This document shows positions 62,486 to 64,000 of a DNA stretch of 64,000 nucleotides, in pieces. The stretch spans positions 992,001 to 1,056,000 of the forward strand of contig NZ_CP096205.1 of the NCBI RefSeq assembly GCF_023195775.1, read 5' to 3'. Below the pieces are notes generated by a model. The model worked only from the letters and a program-made list of their open reading frames with translations, had not been told where the DNA came from and did not search any database. Each line of letters starts with the position of its first letter. The stretch's first letter is position 1. The position numbers were made by a program, and so were the translations under genes. This stretch comes from Flavobacterium azooxidireducens (lineage in GTDB: Bacteria > Bacteroidota > Bacteroidia > Flavobacteriales > Flavobacteriaceae).

Positions 62486-63730
62486 TTATGCTTCAAATTC
62501 TGATTTTAAAATTTTCATCACATCTTGAACAGTTTCTTCTTCTAAGTCTGTTCTTCTGACTAGATCTTCTATAGTATGTTTTAGTACGCTTCTTGCTGTA
62601 TCTAAACCTATTTTTGCAAACTCATCGATTACCCATGCGTCGATTTCATCAGAGAACTCTGTTAATTCAACGTCATCTTCTTCTTCGGCAACATTTCCTT
62701 CACGGATAACATCTAATTCATATCCGGTTAATAAGCCTGCCAATTTAATATTGTGTCCGCCACGGCCGATTGCTTTTGAAACTTCTTCTAATTTCAAAAA
62801 CACTTCTGCTCTTTTTTTCTCTTCATCAATTTTGATTGAAGAAACTTTTGCAGGGCTCAATGCTCTTGTTATAAATAATTGATTGTTACTTGTGTAATTG
62901 ATAACATCAATATTTTCATTTCCTAATTCGCGAACGATTCCGTGAATTCTAGATCCTTTCATTCCAACACATGCTCCAACCGGATCAATTCTGTCATCAT
63001 ACGAATCTACTGCAACTTTTGCTTTTTCACCCGGAATACGAACCACTTTTTTAATCATTATTAATCCGTCGAAAATTTCAGGAATTTCTTGTTCAAATAA
63101 TTTTTCCAAAAACTTTTCTGAAGTTCTTGACATAATAATTTGAGGTTTATTTCCTTTTAATTCTACGTTTTCAATGATTCCACGAACATTATCTCCTTTA
63201 CGAAAAAAGTCTGATGGAATTTGTTTTTCTTTTGGCAATACGATTTCGTTTCCGTCATCATCAACCAAAATTACAACTCTTGGACGAACATGGTGTACTT
63301 CGGCAGTATAAATTTCACCAATTAAATCTTTAAATTGTTTGTAAAGATTTGTGCTATCGTGTTCATGTATTTTAGAAATCAAGTTTTGACGAAGGGCTAA
63401 AATGGCTCTTCTTCCTAAATCGATTAATTTCACTTCTTCTGAAACATCTTCACCTACTTCAAAATCAGGCTCGATTTTTCTGGCTTCAGACAATGAAATC
63501 TCAGAATTTTCATCTTCTACTTCTCCATCGGCTACCACCACACGATTTCTCCAGATTTCCATATCTCCTTTATCAGGATTGATAATAATATCGAAATTGT
63601 CATCTGAACCATATTTCTTTTTCAAGGCATTTCTAAAAACATCTTCTAAAATGGCCATGAGGGTCACACGATCGATTAATTTATCGTCTTTAAACTCTGA
63701 AAATGATTCGATTAATGCTATATTTTCCAT
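62486..63730 (-). CDS. nusA: Transcription termination/antitermination factor NusA
   Basis: The 414-residue protein has the N-terminal RNA polymerase-binding domain (residues 1-130), S1 domain (FKDLIGEIYTAEVHHVRPRV), KH1 with VACVGMKGSRIHGIVRELGN-like motif (seen as GACVGMKGSRIHGIVRELGN), and KH2 (AIGRGGHNIKLAGLLTGYEL). It lacks the two C-terminal acidic repeats of E. coli NusA, as usual outside proteobacteria. It follows rimP by 18 bases. Confidence 0.96.
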   Translation of the reverse strand: MENIALIESFSEFKDDKLIDRVTLMAILEDVFRNALKKKYGSDDNFDIIINPDKGDMEIWRNRVVVADGEVEDENSEISLSEARKIEPDFEVGEDVSEEVKLIDLGRRAILALRQNLISKIHEHDSTNLYKQFKDLIGEIYTAEVHHVRPRVVILVDDDGNEIVLPKEKQIPSDFFRKGDNVRGIIENVELKGNKPQIIMSRTSEKFLEKLFEQEIPEIFDGLIMIKKVVRIPGEKAKVAVDSYDDRIDPVGACVGMKGSRIHGIVRELGNENIDVINYTSNNQLFITRALSPAKVSSIKIDEEKKRAEVFLKLEEVSKAIGRGGHNIKLAGLLTGYELDVIREGNVAEEEDDVELTEFSDEIDAWVIDEFAKIGLDTARSVLKHTIEDLVRRTDLEEETVQDVMKILKSEFEA

Positions 63731-63748
63731 GCTAAACTACTTGTATTT

Positions 63749-64000
63749 TTAAAATGTTATTGTCACTATTGCTTCTTTAATTTCCGAATAAGGTAGCTCA
63801 ATCTTTTTTTCTACCGTTTCTTTTCCTTTACCTATTTTTTTGGGCTCTCTCGCCGTCCAAGTCAAGGTAATAAATTCTTCGTTTGCATCGGCTAAAACAG
63901 CTTCTATTACATCTGTTGCGGTTTTAACTTTTAGCGTTCTTCCTATATTTTTTTTGTATTGTCTTACTAATTTTAGCGGAGTTGAAACACCGGCTGAAGC
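63749..64000 (-). CDS. rimP: Ribosome maturation factor RimP, 5' part outside window
   Basis: The last 83 codons of a minus-strand gene run from the window edge to the stop at 63749. The translation begins [20 protein letters not shown] and continues [26 protein letters not shown] and [19 protein letters not shown], the C-terminal half of RimP with its Sm-like domain. RimP helps assemble the 30S subunit. Its position directly upstream of nusA confirms the call. Confidence 0.9.
   Translation of the reverse strand, partial: ASAGVSTPLKLVRQYKKNIGRTLKVKTATDVIEAVLADANEEFITLTWTAREPKKIGKGKETVEKKIELPYSEIKEAIVTITF

Overview
The window is one AT-rich chromosomal stretch that looks like a Flavobacterium or close relative (Bacteroidota, Flavobacteriaceae). 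The basis is its gene content (SprA and a RemB-like gliding protein, a complete alternative complex III operon next to an aa3-type oxidase, two TonB proteins, a choice-of-anchor L surface protein) and its many promoters of the Bacteroidota type TAnnTTTG just upstream of start codons. No rRNA, tRNA, CRISPR array or prophage was found. About 50 protein genes are supported, most of them housekeeping or core flavobacterial genes.

Layout. 1-1632: 5' part of a secreted surface protein (minus). 1764-8940: a tandem-domain Nfu Fe-S protein, a PiT phosphate permease (minus), dodecin, a DUF255 thioredoxin-fold protein, a Lys/Glu-rich helical protein and an MscS channel. 8927-13991: tsaB, a TolC/HlyD-type efflux pair (minus) and a divergent DUF4403 lipoprotein. 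13992-19245 (minus): a cytochrome oxidase assembly operon, ctaB - two COX III-like subunits - COX IV-like - thioredoxin-like - SCO - DUF420 - CxxC mini-protein. 19321-24631 (minus): deoC-remB, two TonB genes, gcvH-vanZ. 24703-34900 (minus): maeB, then ruvA-sprA. 47584-58949 (minus): actA-B-C-D-E-F-coxB-ctaD, the quinol:cytochrome c oxidoreductase and its oxidase, so the two respiratory clusters in the window complement each other. 59169-64000: a SPOR protein, then rimP-nusA-infB (minus).

The least ordinary part is 35000-46000. A soluble histidine kinase and a sigma-54-type response regulator (35102-37524) lie directly upstream of a consensus -24/-12 sigma-54 promoter (37641-37656). That promoter appears to drive a four-gene operon: a small Cys-rich protein, a glutamate dehydrogenase, a Rnk/GreA-C-like protein and a coiled-coil protein, closed by a terminator at 40111. 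A Crp/Fnr regulator and a secreted HbpS-like plus HIU-hydrolase pair follow. Then comes an accessory patch: a diverged duplicate of the 3' end of queG, an IS110-family element with a strongly structured non-coding left end (bridge-RNA candidate), an orphan lipoprotein, intact queG, and a four-helix-bundle (S23-type) gene flanked by inverted purine-rich tracts.

All functional calls come from reading the translations and motifs. No database or folding search was run. Start sites were moved from the longest reading frame where a promoter, a neighbouring stop codon or a signal peptide argued for it.
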